A DNA stretch of 41,716 nt from Winogradskyella sp. GTDB taxonomy: Bacteria > Bacteroidota > Bacteroidia > Flavobacteriales > Flavobacteriaceae. Positions 24,399 through 32,472 of the stretch are shown here, piece after piece. Made by a program: the position numbers and the translations under genes. A model generated the notes under the pieces. It made no database searches and had not been told where the DNA came from. It saw only the letters and a program-made list of their open reading frames with translations. The stretch is from the NCBI RefSeq assembly GCF_025210595.1, contig NZ_JAOARH010000035.1, positions 1 to 41,716 on the forward strand, in the 5' to 3' direction. Within the stretch, counting starts at the first letter, position 1; every line of letters begins with the position of its first letter.

Positions 24399-25451
24399 TT
24401 ATTGCATTTGTTTTAGCCCTTCAATGTCTTTAATTACAATGTTTCTTCCTTCAGAAATAATTAACCCTTTGTTTTTAAAACTGGTTAGAGTGCGTATTAA
24501 GGTTTCGGTTGCTACACCTGCAACGCTTGCTAAATCATTTCTAGATATTTTAATTGGGTCGTTTGGCTTTTGGTTTATTCTTTCGGCAAATTGAAGTATA
24601 GTATTAGCCGTTTTTTTGTTAACTGAACTATATGCCATTTGTAAGAGTTGTTCTTTAACTTCAGATAAATCGTCGGTTAAATGATCTATTAGTGCAACGG
24701 CAACTTTATTATTTTTGTCTAAAATTTCTGAAAGCTGAAGAATAGATAATCCTGCTAACTCTGTTTCTTGTATGGCTGTCGCGGTTTCTTTGTGTGGTAG
24801 ATTATGTGTAAATGAGGTATAACCAAACAAATTATCTTCTTTGTATAAACTAGTTGCTAGCTCTTTGCCTTTATCGTCTAGCTTATGGCATTTTACCACA
24901 CCCTTTTTTATAAGGTAAATATAGTTAGCGTGGTCGCCTTCTCTATAGATTATTTGGTCTTTGTTAAAGTGGTATTCTTTTCCGTAGTCATCAAAGAAAT
25001 TTTTTAAATCATTGATGGAGGTTAATTCATCTTTTTCAGAATAATTATTAACATTAACCTGCTGACCTTGGTCTTTTAAAATACTGGCCTTTGCAAGCCT
25101 ACTTTTAATGGCACTAACTAATTCATCTTCTGTAAAGGGTTTTGTGATGTAATCATCTGCGCCAAGATTCATGCCTTTTCTTACATCTTTATGTTCTGTT
25201 TTTGCAGATAAAAAAATAAAAGGAATATGTTTAGTATTATTGCTTTTAGAAACTTCTTTTAGTACTTCGTAGCCGTCTAATTCTGGCATCATAATATCAC
25301 AAACAATAATGTCTGGCAAATTACTATGAATTGATTTTAAACCTAGCTTACCGTTGGGTGCTGTAATCACTTCAAAGTTTAATATTTCTAACAGCTCAGC
25401 AGTGTTTTCTCTTAATATTGTATCGTCTTCTATGAGTAAAACTTTAGTCAT
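24399..25451 (-). CDS. response regulator with CRP/FNR-type output (REC, cNMP fold, HTH)
   Basis: A 350-residue fusion. Residues 1-120 are a complete receiver domain: acidic pocket E8/D9/D10, phospho-acceptor D52 (VCDIMMPELDG), S82 and K104 (ADDYITKPF). After a short linker, residues 150-265 form a cyclic-nucleotide-binding-like jelly roll (DQIIYREGDHANYIYLIKKG). Residues 300-335 are a Crp-type helix-turn-helix (ISRNDLASVAGVATETLIRT). In the recognition helix E316 and R320 occupy the Glu and Arg positions that read the GA core in FNR and CRP sites. It has no FNR-type cysteine cluster, so direct oxygen sensing by Fe-S is unlikely. Its start overlaps the kinase stop by 8 bases. It is the natural candidate to bind sites A-G, but that is inference. 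Confidence 0.95.
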   Translation of the reverse strand: MTKVLLIEDDTILRENTAELLEILNFEVITAPNGKLGLKSIHSNLPDIIVCDIMMPELDGYEVLKEVSKSNNTKHIPFIFLSAKTEHKDVRKGMNLGADDYITKPFTEDELVSAIKSRLAKASILKDQGQQVNVNNYSEKDELTSINDLKNFFDDYGKEYHFNKDQIIYREGDHANYIYLIKKGVVKCHKLDDKGKELATSLYKEDNLFGYTSFTHNLPHKETATAIQETELAGLSILQLSEILDKNNKVAVALIDHLTDDLSEVKEQLLQMAYSSVNKKTANTILQFAERINQKPNDPIKISRNDLASVAGVATETLIRTLTSFKNKGLIISEGRNIVIKDIEGLKQMQ

Positions 25452-27300
25452 GGTTTACGTTATTTGGTATCTTAAGTTTTGCTAGTGTGCCTTTGTTTTC
25501 TATACTATTAATTGTTATGCTACCACCTAAATTTTCTATATGAGTTTTTACAATGTTAAGACCAATGCCAGTGCCTTGCATATTTAAAACATTTTCTGCT
25601 CTGTAATATCTTGTAAAGATGTTTTCCATCTCTTTTTTTGGTATTCCTATGCCATGATCTTCAATTTCAAAAACAAAGTGGTTTTTATGTTGTTTAACTC
25701 TTATGTCAATTTCTGAGTTTTCTCCAGAATACTTGACAGCGTTTTGAAGAACATTAGACAAAATAAGTTCAATTATTCTTTCGTCTTGATATAGCGTAAT
25801 CTCATCTACATGCTCAGGATAGTTAATGCGTTGTCCTTCTTTTAATAGCATATTGGCATTATAAACAACTTCATTAACAACCTTGCTTAATTTAAAACTT
25901 GAGCAGTTATAATTGAATGTTCCAGATTCTAATCTTTCTATTGATAAAAAGTCATTTAATATTGTATTAAGGTAATTTACTTTATCCTTAATAATTGCTA
26001 AATGTTTATCGCGTTTAGGTTGTTCTTCTGTGAGTTTGTATTTTTCTAACAACATGATTGATGTTGCTATACCACTTAAAGGTGTTTTAAATTCGTGAGA
26101 TACAAGGGATAGGAATTTGGTTTTGAGTTCGTTGAGTTCTTTTTCTTTGCTTAGTGCTTTTTGTAATTGTTCGGTTCTTTCCTTAACGGTTTTTTCGAGC
26201 TTTATGGTGTAATTCTTTTGCTCTGTTATGTCTACTACTATGGCTACAAAAACCTTTCTGTTTTTTAGATTAGATAGTTGCAGGTGCACCATTACAGGAT
26301 ATTTTGTGCCATCTTTTCTAAAATGTGTGGCTTCAAAATCTATTTGCTCTGCTTCTTGCCTTAGTAATAAATCAATGTACTTTTCTCTAAATACCTTTTC
26401 ATTTAAATGTAATTTTAAATCTAAAGGAGTCATAGATTTAAGCTCTTCTATAGTATAACCTATATTTTTTAAGGCGCCTCTGTTAACATTTATAAACTTT
26501 AGAGTTTCGGCATCAAAAACATAGATTTCATTTAGCGATTCATTAAAAATTGTAGCTAAATGATTTTTTGCCTCTTCGGCTATAACACGTTCTGTTACAT
26601 CATTTTGTATGCCAATAAAATTTGTAACAATCCCTTTTTTATTAGTTATTGGCGTAATGAATAGGTCGTTCCAAAAAAGGGTGCCGTCTTTTTTATAATT
26701 TCTTAGGGTTACAAGGCAGCTATCACCGTTTTTTATTGCTTTTCTTAGCTTTTTAAGCTCTTCTTGTTCCCTGTCTTTACTTTGTAGAATTCGACAATTT
26801 TTATTTAATATTTCCTCTTTAGAATACCCAGTTAATTTTTCAAAAGCAGGATTGTTATAAATAACAGGATTTCCAGGTTTTAAAGCATCTGTAATTAAAA
26901 TTCCATTGCTGGCAGATTCTAAAGCTTTGCTTCTAAGCATAAAATCGAATTCATCTTCTTTTTGCTTTGATATGTCTTTGACTAGTACCATAACATAGTT
27001 GCTTTCATAGACAGAAAAAGGATTTAGCTCTAATTTTATAGGTATAGTATCACCATCTTTTTTTAAACCATAAATTTCGGTAATACTATCTGTATGATGT
27101 TCTTTGTTTTTTACCTCAGTGTAACTATTAGATATTAGCATTTTTAAAGTTTTGCCAATAATGTCTTTTTTATCATAATTAAAAGTGTGTTCGGCTATAC
27201 TGTTAATTACCTTGATGTTTTGTTCTTCGTCAATAATAATAACTGCTTCCGAGATGGCTTCTAGCAAGATGTTGAATATTTCTAAATCTTGATTAATCAT
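25444..27300 (-). CDS. cytosolic PAS-LOV-PAS histidine kinase, predicted blue-light sensor
   Basis: A 618-residue soluble kinase with no membrane helix. PAS1 spans about 8-115 and PAS3 about 245-362. A short coiled coil (365-395) leads to HisKA with H402 (SLVSHEFKTPLSGI). The HATPase domain has N520, D548 (DHGIGI) and GTGIGL (576-581). The second PAS (about 130-238) is a LOV domain. It has NCRILQ with photoactive Cys169, NYKKDG, FWND and IGIQND. Aligned without gaps to oat phototropin LOV2, it keeps N168, R170, Q173, R186, N201, N211 and Q232, the FMN-contact positions I know. Phe of NCRFLQ is Ile171. LOV domains form a Cys-FMN adduct under blue light. Redox sensing by the flavin is an alternative. 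The response regulator overlaps its stop, so the two form one operon. Confidence 0.94.
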   Translation of the reverse strand: MINQDLEIFNILLEAISEAVIIIDEEQNIKVINSIAEHTFNYDKKDIIGKTLKMLISNSYTEVKNKEHHTDSITEIYGLKKDGDTIPIKLELNPFSVYESNYVMVLVKDISKQKEDEFDFMLRSKALESASNGILITDALKPGNPVIYNNPAFEKLTGYSKEEILNKNCRILQSKDREQEELKKLRKAIKNGDSCLVTLRNYKKDGTLFWNDLFITPITNKKGIVTNFIGIQNDVTERVIAEEAKNHLATIFNESLNEIYVFDAETLKFINVNRGALKNIGYTIEELKSMTPLDLKLHLNEKVFREKYIDLLLRQEAEQIDFEATHFRKDGTKYPVMVHLQLSNLKNRKVFVAIVVDITEQKNYTIKLEKTVKERTEQLQKALSKEKELNELKTKFLSLVSHEFKTPLSGIATSIMLLEKYKLTEEQPKRDKHLAIIKDKVNYLNTILNDFLSIERLESGTFNYNCSSFKLSKVVNEVVYNANMLLKEGQRINYPEHVDEITLYQDERIIELILSNVLQNAVKYSGENSEIDIRVKQHKNHFVFEIEDHGIGIPKKEMENIFTRYYRAENVLNMQGTGIGLNIVKTHIENLGGSITINSIENKGTLAKLKIPNNVNHD

Positions 27301-27364
27301 GGTGAAGTTTACATAAATTGTAAGTAATAAAAGTATAAAATTTAGAGAGATTAATCTACTGTAA

Positions 27365-27407
27365 TGATTAATGTCATTCTTTAATTGTATTGATTTAAAT
27401 ACCTTGT
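27365..27407 (+). promoter_or_regulatory. FNR-like site and -7-like box for the TerB-like gene (site F)
   Basis: TGATTAATGTCA (27365-27376), then 23 bases, then TACCTTGT (27400-27407), the weakest box of the set. It faces the TerB-like gene. The site is also 64 bases upstream of the divergent kinase ATG, but toward the kinase the common spacing meets no -7-like box. A TACTTTTA at 27328-27335 (minus) lies 6 bp off register. Confidence 0.5.
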
Positions 27408-27430
27408 GTGGTTATTAATACAATTTTATA

Positions 27431-27796
27431 ATGTCAGAAGAGCTATTAACACGTTTGGGATGTTTGTTTTATGCAATTGCTAAAGCTGATAACAATCTGT
27501 CTTTTCATGAATACTTTAAACTAACTGAAATTTTAGAAAAGCATTGGCAGCATATTGGAGAAACCAACATAGCATATATAAAATCTAAGTTTAATACACT
27601 ACAGGAAAATAATGCAGCAGCAGCAGCTTGTTTTAATGCTTTTTTAGAATTTTTGCACCAATACCCAAATTTATTTGATGATGAGTTTAAGACACTAATA
27701 CTTAAAACAGCAAATGAAATTGCTTATGCCTATGCTAAAATCAACAAATCTGAGTTAAACTTTATGGCTAGATTAAGTTTAGAGTTTAAAAAGTAA
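27431..27796 (+). CDS. TerB-like helical protein
   Basis: A 121-residue all-helical protein resembling the TerB/DjlA-N domain. The first helix reads LGCLFYAIAKADNNLSFHEY, where AKAD-x-LSxxE corresponds to the acidic motif of the TerB family. The fold appears complete, ending NFMARLSLEFKK. TerB-like domains are linked to tellurite and other stress and to membrane-associated complexes; no specific role follows. It is divergent from the LOV kinase and carries operator site F, so it is a probable member of the same regulon. It has no signal peptide or membrane helix. Confidence 0.75.
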   Translation: MSEELLTRLGCLFYAIAKADNNLSFHEYFKLTEILEKHWQHIGETNIAYIKSKFNTLQENNAAAAACFNAFLEFLHQYPNLFDDEFKTLILKTANEIAYAYAKINKSELNFMARLSLEFKK

Positions 27797-27829
27797 TGAA
27801 AATAATACCTGTGGCTTTATTTTTATGTT

Positions 27830-27960
27830 CTAAGCAGGAATCACAAAAAATGGTGTATGCAAGTGCATAGCAATTTTAGATATGGTTGGCTTAAAGAATA
27901 GGTTTTCGAAAAATGTATACTTGTCATTCTAAGAGATAAATGATGTTGGTTTACAGGTGT
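27830..27960 (-). pseudogene. C-terminal remnant of a sixth universal stress protein
   Basis: On the minus strand, 27925 to the stop at 27830-27832 translates as NDKYTFFENLFFKPTISKIA then MHLHTPFFVIPA. This matches the C-termini of the USPs at 21579 (NKHSFFENLFFKSNIKQIGF) and 20674 (KIPFFVIPSSA). Immediately upstream the frame is broken: a short match TPVN (27949-27960), like the TPIN of the paralogue, and an IIYLL-like stretch lie in different frames, with an in-frame stop. The N-terminal three quarters of the gene are absent. I see nothing else in 27961-28051. This is a decayed USP copy at the edge of the island. Confidence 0.85.
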
Positions 27961-28051
27961 ATAAAAAGTTAGTGTTTAGAATACCTAAGACTAGGGGTTG
28001 TTTTGCTGATTAAAAGTTTTGTATAACAGAAGACTTTTTTAGTTTTATAAG

Positions 28052-28510
28052 ATGAATGATAATTTTACGAATGAGTTTTTTGGTATAGGTATTCAGAATG
28101 GTAAAACTCCTGAAAATCTTGGTGTACTTTGGCGTTCGGCTCAAAACCTTGGCGCAAGTTTTATCTTTACTATAGGTAATCGTTATGCTAAGCAAGCTTG
28201 CGATACACATAATGCTGTAAAGGCAATGCCATATTTTCATTATGATACGTTTGATGATTTTTTCAATAATCTACCAAAGGGTGCGCGACTTGTTGGAGTA
28301 GAACTTACAGATGAGGCGGAAGCATTAGAAACATTTCATCATCCAAGACGTTGTGTGTATTTATTGGGAGCAGAAGATCATGGTTTGTCTAAACAAGCCA
28401 TAGAGAAAAGTCATTTTTTAGTGAAATTTTCATCTCAATTAAGTCTTAATGTTTCTGTAGCAGGTAGTATAGTGATGTACGATAGAGGCATAAATAAGCC
28501 TAGATCTTAA
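28052..28510 (+). CDS. TrmH/SpoU-family RNA methyltransferase
   Basis: A 152-residue SPOUT-fold, SAM-dependent RNA 2'-O-ribose methyltransferase of minimal length, lacking an N-terminal RNA-binding extension. Family motif 1 is visible in PENLGVLWRSAQNLGASFIF (about residues 20-39), motif 2 in VYLLGAEDHGLSKQA, and motif 3, forming the trefoil knot, in SSQLSLNVSVAGSIVMYD. The RNA target cannot be told from sequence; it may be tRNA or rRNA. Its stop overlaps the stop of the convergent CHAT gene by 4 bases. Confidence 0.92.
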   Translation: MNDNFTNEFFGIGIQNGKTPENLGVLWRSAQNLGASFIFTIGNRYAKQACDTHNAVKAMPYFHYDTFDDFFNNLPKGARLVGVELTDEAEALETFHHPRRCVYLLGAEDHGLSKQAIEKSHFLVKFSSQLSLNVSVAGSIVMYDRGINKPRS

Positions 28511-31500
28511 TTACGCTGTTTTCTTGCAAAAAAGAGTATAATCAACAACAATATAATTCCTAAAACTAACCACAATAAAAAGTTGTTAGATGTATTAATG
28601 TCTATTGGTGAAATGTCTCCAATTAATACTAAACCAGCCCAGTATTGAGGTGCAATTGTTCTGCCATCTGCTTGTGAAATGTATTTAAGTTTTGCAGCTT
28701 TAAGGGCTTCATCCTTTTTTAAGCCTTTTGAGATATTGTCGTAAAAATATTCTAAAATCTTAGCGCTAGATTGTTCGTCAATTTTCCAAAGACTAGTTAA
28801 AATACTTTCGCTGCCAGCATAATTAAAAGCATGCGCTAAAGAGATCATACCTTCACCAGGCTGGTAACTTGGTTTTCCAGTTTCGCAAGCTGTTAAAATA
28901 GCTAAATTAGAAGCTAAATTTTGATTGTATATTTCGTAAGTGTATAGAGAATTATTCTCATCATCAGAGTTTTTTGCAAAAATTAATCTTGAAAATTCTG
29001 GTGATACATTATCAGACTCTGCATGTGTGCCAATGTGAATGATTTTATGCTCTTTGGCATTTTTAGTAAAGATGCTTTTTGATGCATTTTCATTTAAAAA
29101 AGAATTGCCATTAAATAGTTTTGAATAACTCTCAGTTAAACTTTTTGCGAAAGGCTGAGGTAGTAATTTTAAATAAGCATAATCCATATCTACAGAATCT
29201 TTAATAGCAATTTTGTAATTGGTTTTCATAGATTCATTAAACTCTGGCGCAAACCCAATAAAGTTTGAATCATAACCTATAGGTTGGCTGTTTTTGTCTA
29301 TTAAAAAAAGGCTGTAGTTGTATGATATATTATGTTTAGCTAAGAGGCTTTTGGTATTAAGCTCCTTGTAGTTTTTACAGGTGTTTTTAGTTAATAATTC
29401 AAAACTTAAGTTAAACAGTGATTTATCTGGTATAATAATAATATTTTCAGTGTTAATATAGCCTTCTAAGGGTTTCCATAGTAGATTATACAAATCAGAT
29501 TGAGTATCAAAAGAAGGCTTTAAAGCTTCTGTTTTTTTATTGAGTTGAGAGATTAATTCTATAGATGCGTTTGCATCTAACGTAACCATTTGCATAGATG
29601 AATCATTAATTACAAAGGCGTAGAGATTATCTTCAATAAACAGATACCTTATAAGTGTAGAAGATTGTGGTATTTTGTTTTTAAGTTCACTTAATGGCTG
29701 CGTTATTGAAGCGTACCGAAGCTTATAATAATTAGGATATTCCCTCTTTAAGTGCTCTAAAAAGTTTAGCCATTTTTTTTCGTTTTCTATATAAATATCA
29801 ATGTTGGTATTACCTCCAAGTTTGTTATTAAGTGCCTCTTTTAATTTTTTTTCTTTTTCTAAAATCTCTTTGGGAAGTTTGGCGGTTAGTTTATTAGATT
29901 TTGAATTAAGTCTGCTTCTTATTTTATGATAAATCATAGATTCATGATAACTAAGTAGTGCTTCTAAGTAGCTTTCTTTTTTAGTGAGTTGGTATAGTTC
30001 TAAATTCAACATTTTGGCAATTCTAAATACATCTATATTGTCTTGAATTAAAATTGCTGTTGAGCCATCATTCAAAATCATTGATTTCTTGTTTTCTAAT
30101 AATTTAATGGCATTGTCAATTTCAACGAGTTGAGATTTAAGAAAGGCTTCATTCTTTTTTGTAGCTAATTTTAAATGGGTTTTTACTTTAATTAAAATAG
30201 CACTTACCTTATTACTTTCAATGATTAGGCTATTGAGTTTACTGTTTTCTGTAAATTCAATAGAGTTTAAAAGATTTATAGCTTTGTTACCATAAAGTAA
30301 AGCGTTTTCGTAGTCTTTATTTTGATAATAAATGTCAGCTAAGTTTAATACTTGAAAGTACTCTAAAAGCGTTTTTTTACCTTGATTAGTTTTAATATAT
30401 TCTAAGGCTTCATTAGCCATAGATAAGGCTTTGTCTTTGTTTCCTGTTTTTGAATAAAAATTTGAAGCGTTTACAGTAAAATCTAAATATTGTTCATCGT
30501 AGTAATTGCCCAATGAGGTTTTAAAGTGTTTTTCACTGTTTTCAAAATATGTTTTTGCTAAGTCCTTATTGTCTAGCTCTACATTCATTAAAGCTTTACT
30601 ATAATACGCATCAGCTAACCAATACTCATAATCACCATTGGTGGTTTTAAAATTATTAATGCCTTCATTCAAGAGGTGTTCAGCGTTTTTATAATTCTTT
30701 AAAGCAACATCTATTTGCCCTAAAAGAATTTTTCCTTTTGCTATTTCTACACTTTCTGTAGTAAGATGTTTGTTTTTTAATTGAAACGCATGGCTTAAGA
30801 GTTGTTTCGCTTTTTTATAATCTCCAATGTCTTTATATAAACCAGCATAGTTTTCTATGGCTTGAAATAAAAACTCTTGCGCATAAGTACGTCTTACATC
30901 ACTAATGTCTTCTTTTAAAAATGCATTGAGATTTTTTACAGTGGTTTGCATGGCAGTAATGGAAGCATCTAAATTGCCTTGTAAGTTGTAAATGCCAGCA
31001 ATATTATTGTTTAATGAAGCAGATCGGTAATAGGTGTTCCATGGATTTTGCTCTAACGATTTTAAGGTTTTATCTGCTTTTTTGTAGTAATAAATAGCAC
31101 TATCGAATTTTGAAGCATACCACATCATTCCTCCTAAAGAATTATAGGAAATATAATAGCTGTTTGCCGTTGAGGTAGAATCGCTTTTTAACGAGTTAAG
31201 TCCTTTTTTATGATATGCAGTTGCTAAGGGTAAATCTCCTAATCGCGAATAGAAAACACCTAAATTACTTTCTATTAAGGCTAGATCCTTTCCGGTTGTA
31301 TTAGGCATTGATTTGGTGATTTCTAATGCTTTTAAATTGTAGTTTTTGGCAGTTTCAGAATCACCAACAGACTCATAAAAAGATCCTGTTTCTAAAGCCA
31401 ATTGTCTTAGCGCTTTTTTGTTATTTGTTAAGGATTTAATTTTAGACTCAAAATCTGAGATTACTTTTTTAGCAGAATCGACACTGTTTATATTAGATTC

Positions 31501-31728
31501 TATCTGACCTAAGTAGTAAACATAATCTGTAACCTCATAATATTTATTTAGTCCTAAGAGTGAATCTATATTTTTATCTACAAATTGTTTGGCAGTATTA
31601 AAGTCTTTGTCTTTTAGAAATTTATCTAGTTTCTTAAGGTTACTTTCGTTTGTGTTTTGAGAATGTAAGATACCAAGAGCACTCACTAATACCAAAAGTA
31701 GAAGTGTAATATGTTTAGAATTATACAT
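28507..31728 (-). CDS. TPR-CHAT caspase-like protease, membrane-anchored
   Basis: A 1073-residue protein. It opens with a signal peptide or N-terminal anchor (ITLLLLVLVSALGILHSQ, about 8-25). Roughly ten to twelve TPR-type helical repeats follow (about 60-520), with A/Y/L positions such as GSFYESVGDSETAKNYNLKA. A helical connector leads to a C-terminal CHAT domain (about 715-1040). The caspase-like dyad is present: His902 in IIHIGTHAESD and Cys948 in LAILTACETG, followed by GEGMISLAHAF and SLWKIDEQSS. A transmembrane helix (about 1050-1067) and a basic tail (ARKQRN) end the chain. If the N-terminus is exported, both TPR and protease domains lie in the periplasm. It is the last gene of the sigma/anti-sigma operon, 4 bases after the TPR gene. 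Substrate and trigger are unknown. Confidence 0.92.
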   Translation of the reverse strand: MYNSKHITLLLLVLVSALGILHSQNTNESNLKKLDKFLKDKDFNTAKQFVDKNIDSLLGLNKYYEVTDYVYYLGQIESNINSVDSAKKVISDFESKIKSLTNNKKALRQLALETGSFYESVGDSETAKNYNLKALEITKSMPNTTGKDLALIESNLGVFYSRLGDLPLATAYHKKGLNSLKSDSTSTANSYYISYNSLGGMMWYASKFDSAIYYYKKADKTLKSLEQNPWNTYYRSASLNNNIAGIYNLQGNLDASITAMQTTVKNLNAFLKEDISDVRRTYAQEFLFQAIENYAGLYKDIGDYKKAKQLLSHAFQLKNKHLTTESVEIAKGKILLGQIDVALKNYKNAEHLLNEGINNFKTTNGDYEYWLADAYYSKALMNVELDNKDLAKTYFENSEKHFKTSLGNYYDEQYLDFTVNASNFYSKTGNKDKALSMANEALEYIKTNQGKKTLLEYFQVLNLADIYYQNKDYENALLYGNKAINLLNSIEFTENSKLNSLIIESNKVSAILIKVKTHLKLATKKNEAFLKSQLVEIDNAIKLLENKKSMILNDGSTAILIQDNIDVFRIAKMLNLELYQLTKKESYLEALLSYHESMIYHKIRSRLNSKSNKLTAKLPKEILEKEKKLKEALNNKLGGNTNIDIYIENEKKWLNFLEHLKREYPNYYKLRYASITQPLSELKNKIPQSSTLIRYLFIEDNLYAFVINDSSMQMVTLDANASIELISQLNKKTEALKPSFDTQSDLYNLLWKPLEGYINTENIIIIPDKSLFNLSFELLTKNTCKNYKELNTKSLLAKHNISYNYSLFLIDKNSQPIGYDSNFIGFAPEFNESMKTNYKIAIKDSVDMDYAYLKLLPQPFAKSLTESYSKLFNGNSFLNENASKSIFTKNAKEHKIIHIGTHAESDNVSPEFSRLIFAKNSDDENNSLYTYEIYNQNLASNLAILTACETGKPSYQPGEGMISLAHAFNYAGSESILTSLWKIDEQSSAKILEYFYDNISKGLKKDEALKAAKLKYISQADGRTIAPQYWAGLVLIGDISPIDINTSNNFLLWLVLGIILLLIILFFARKQRN

Positions 31729-31732
31729 TTTT

Positions 31733-32467
31733 TTAATTCAGTTTTTTTAGTAGGTCTTTTGCTTTGGTAAAATCAGATTTTTTTAAAGCGCTTATAGCTT
31801 TATCTTTATCGTTGGTCTTTAAATAAGCTAAACCAAGATAATAGAAAGCGTCATTCTTAAAAACAGTATGCTCTTGTTTGGTGACTTCTAATAAATAAGA
31901 TATGGCTTCGCTTTCTTTCTTGTCGGCTAATAAGGTAGAGCCAATAAAGTAGTTAAGCGTGTCATTACTTGTTTTTGTTTTGAGCTGATCTTGCCATGTG
32001 CTTAAGGCCTTTTTGTAATGTCCTTGTTTGTAAGAAACCATAGCTTCATAGAATTCATAATTCTCATTACTACTCATTGTTGTTGGTAAACCAGGATCTG
32101 GAGTGAAATAATTGGCATATAAACGCTCGTTAGAGTTTCCTCCAAAAAACCAAAAACTACCAGTCGCAATAATAAGTGCAGCTGCGACAGCTATTCTTTT
32201 CCAGTTTAAGAATTTTACTTTTGGCTCAAAAGTTATTGGGTCTTTTTGGTCTGAGAATAATTCTTCATGGAAAACTTCGAACTGTTCTTTTAAGGCTTGG
32301 GTTTCTACACCCATTAAAATAGTTTTTATATCCTCAACTTTGGTTGCAAAATCATTGTCAGTTTTAAGTTTTTTTTCAAACTCTGACAAATCATTACCTG
32401 AAAGTTTATTGTTTAAATAAGCTTCAATACTTTCAAATTCTTTTTGTGATATGTCATTTAAGTCCAT
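31733..32467 (-). CDS. anti-sigma-like membrane protein with TPR periplasmic domain
   Basis: A 244-residue single-pass membrane protein. The cytoplasmic N-terminus (1-88) has the character of Bacteroidota anti-sigma factors: FESIEAYLNNKLSGNDLSEF, then KKLKTDNDFATKVEDI. One transmembrane helix follows (RIAVAAALIIATGSFWFFGG, about 91-110). The periplasmic part (about 125-240) carries three TPR-like repeats (EAMVSYKQGHYKKALSTWQD; DAFYYLGLAYLKTNDKDKAI). It lies 5 bases after the sigma-factor gene and 4 before the CHAT gene, so it should link the sigma factor to events in the periplasm. The anti-sigma role is inferred from architecture and position, because no standard zinc-binding anti-sigma motif is present. 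Confidence 0.82.
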   Translation of the reverse strand: MDLNDISQKEFESIEAYLNNKLSGNDLSEFEKKLKTDNDFATKVEDIKTILMGVETQALKEQFEVFHEELFSDQKDPITFEPKVKFLNWKRIAVAAALIIATGSFWFFGGNSNERLYANYFTPDPGLPTTMSSNENYEFYEAMVSYKQGHYKKALSTWQDQLKTKTSNDTLNYFIGSTLLADKKESEAISYLLEVTKQEHTVFKNDAFYYLGLAYLKTNDKDKAISALKKSDFTKAKDLLKKLN

Positions 32468-32472
32468 GGCTA

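Noticed and set aside
24388-24399. TAGGTCATTATT shared between 18702-18713 and 24388-24399 as a regulatory element
   Set aside because: The second copy runs into the response-regulator stop codon and has no palindrome or spacing support. Chance similarity in AT-rich DNA is likely.
27328-27376. Site F as a class II activator site for the LOV kinase
   Set aside because: At the 36.5-bp spacing the minus strand reads ATTTTATA. The nearest -7-like box, TACTTTTA, is 6 bp off register, so I assign the site to the TerB-like gene.
28010-28240. 76-codon minus-strand frame overlapping the SpoU gene start
   Set aside because: It lies mostly opposite the SpoU coding sequence and is of low complexity. 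It is a shadow frame, and it is not the missing part of the USP remnant.
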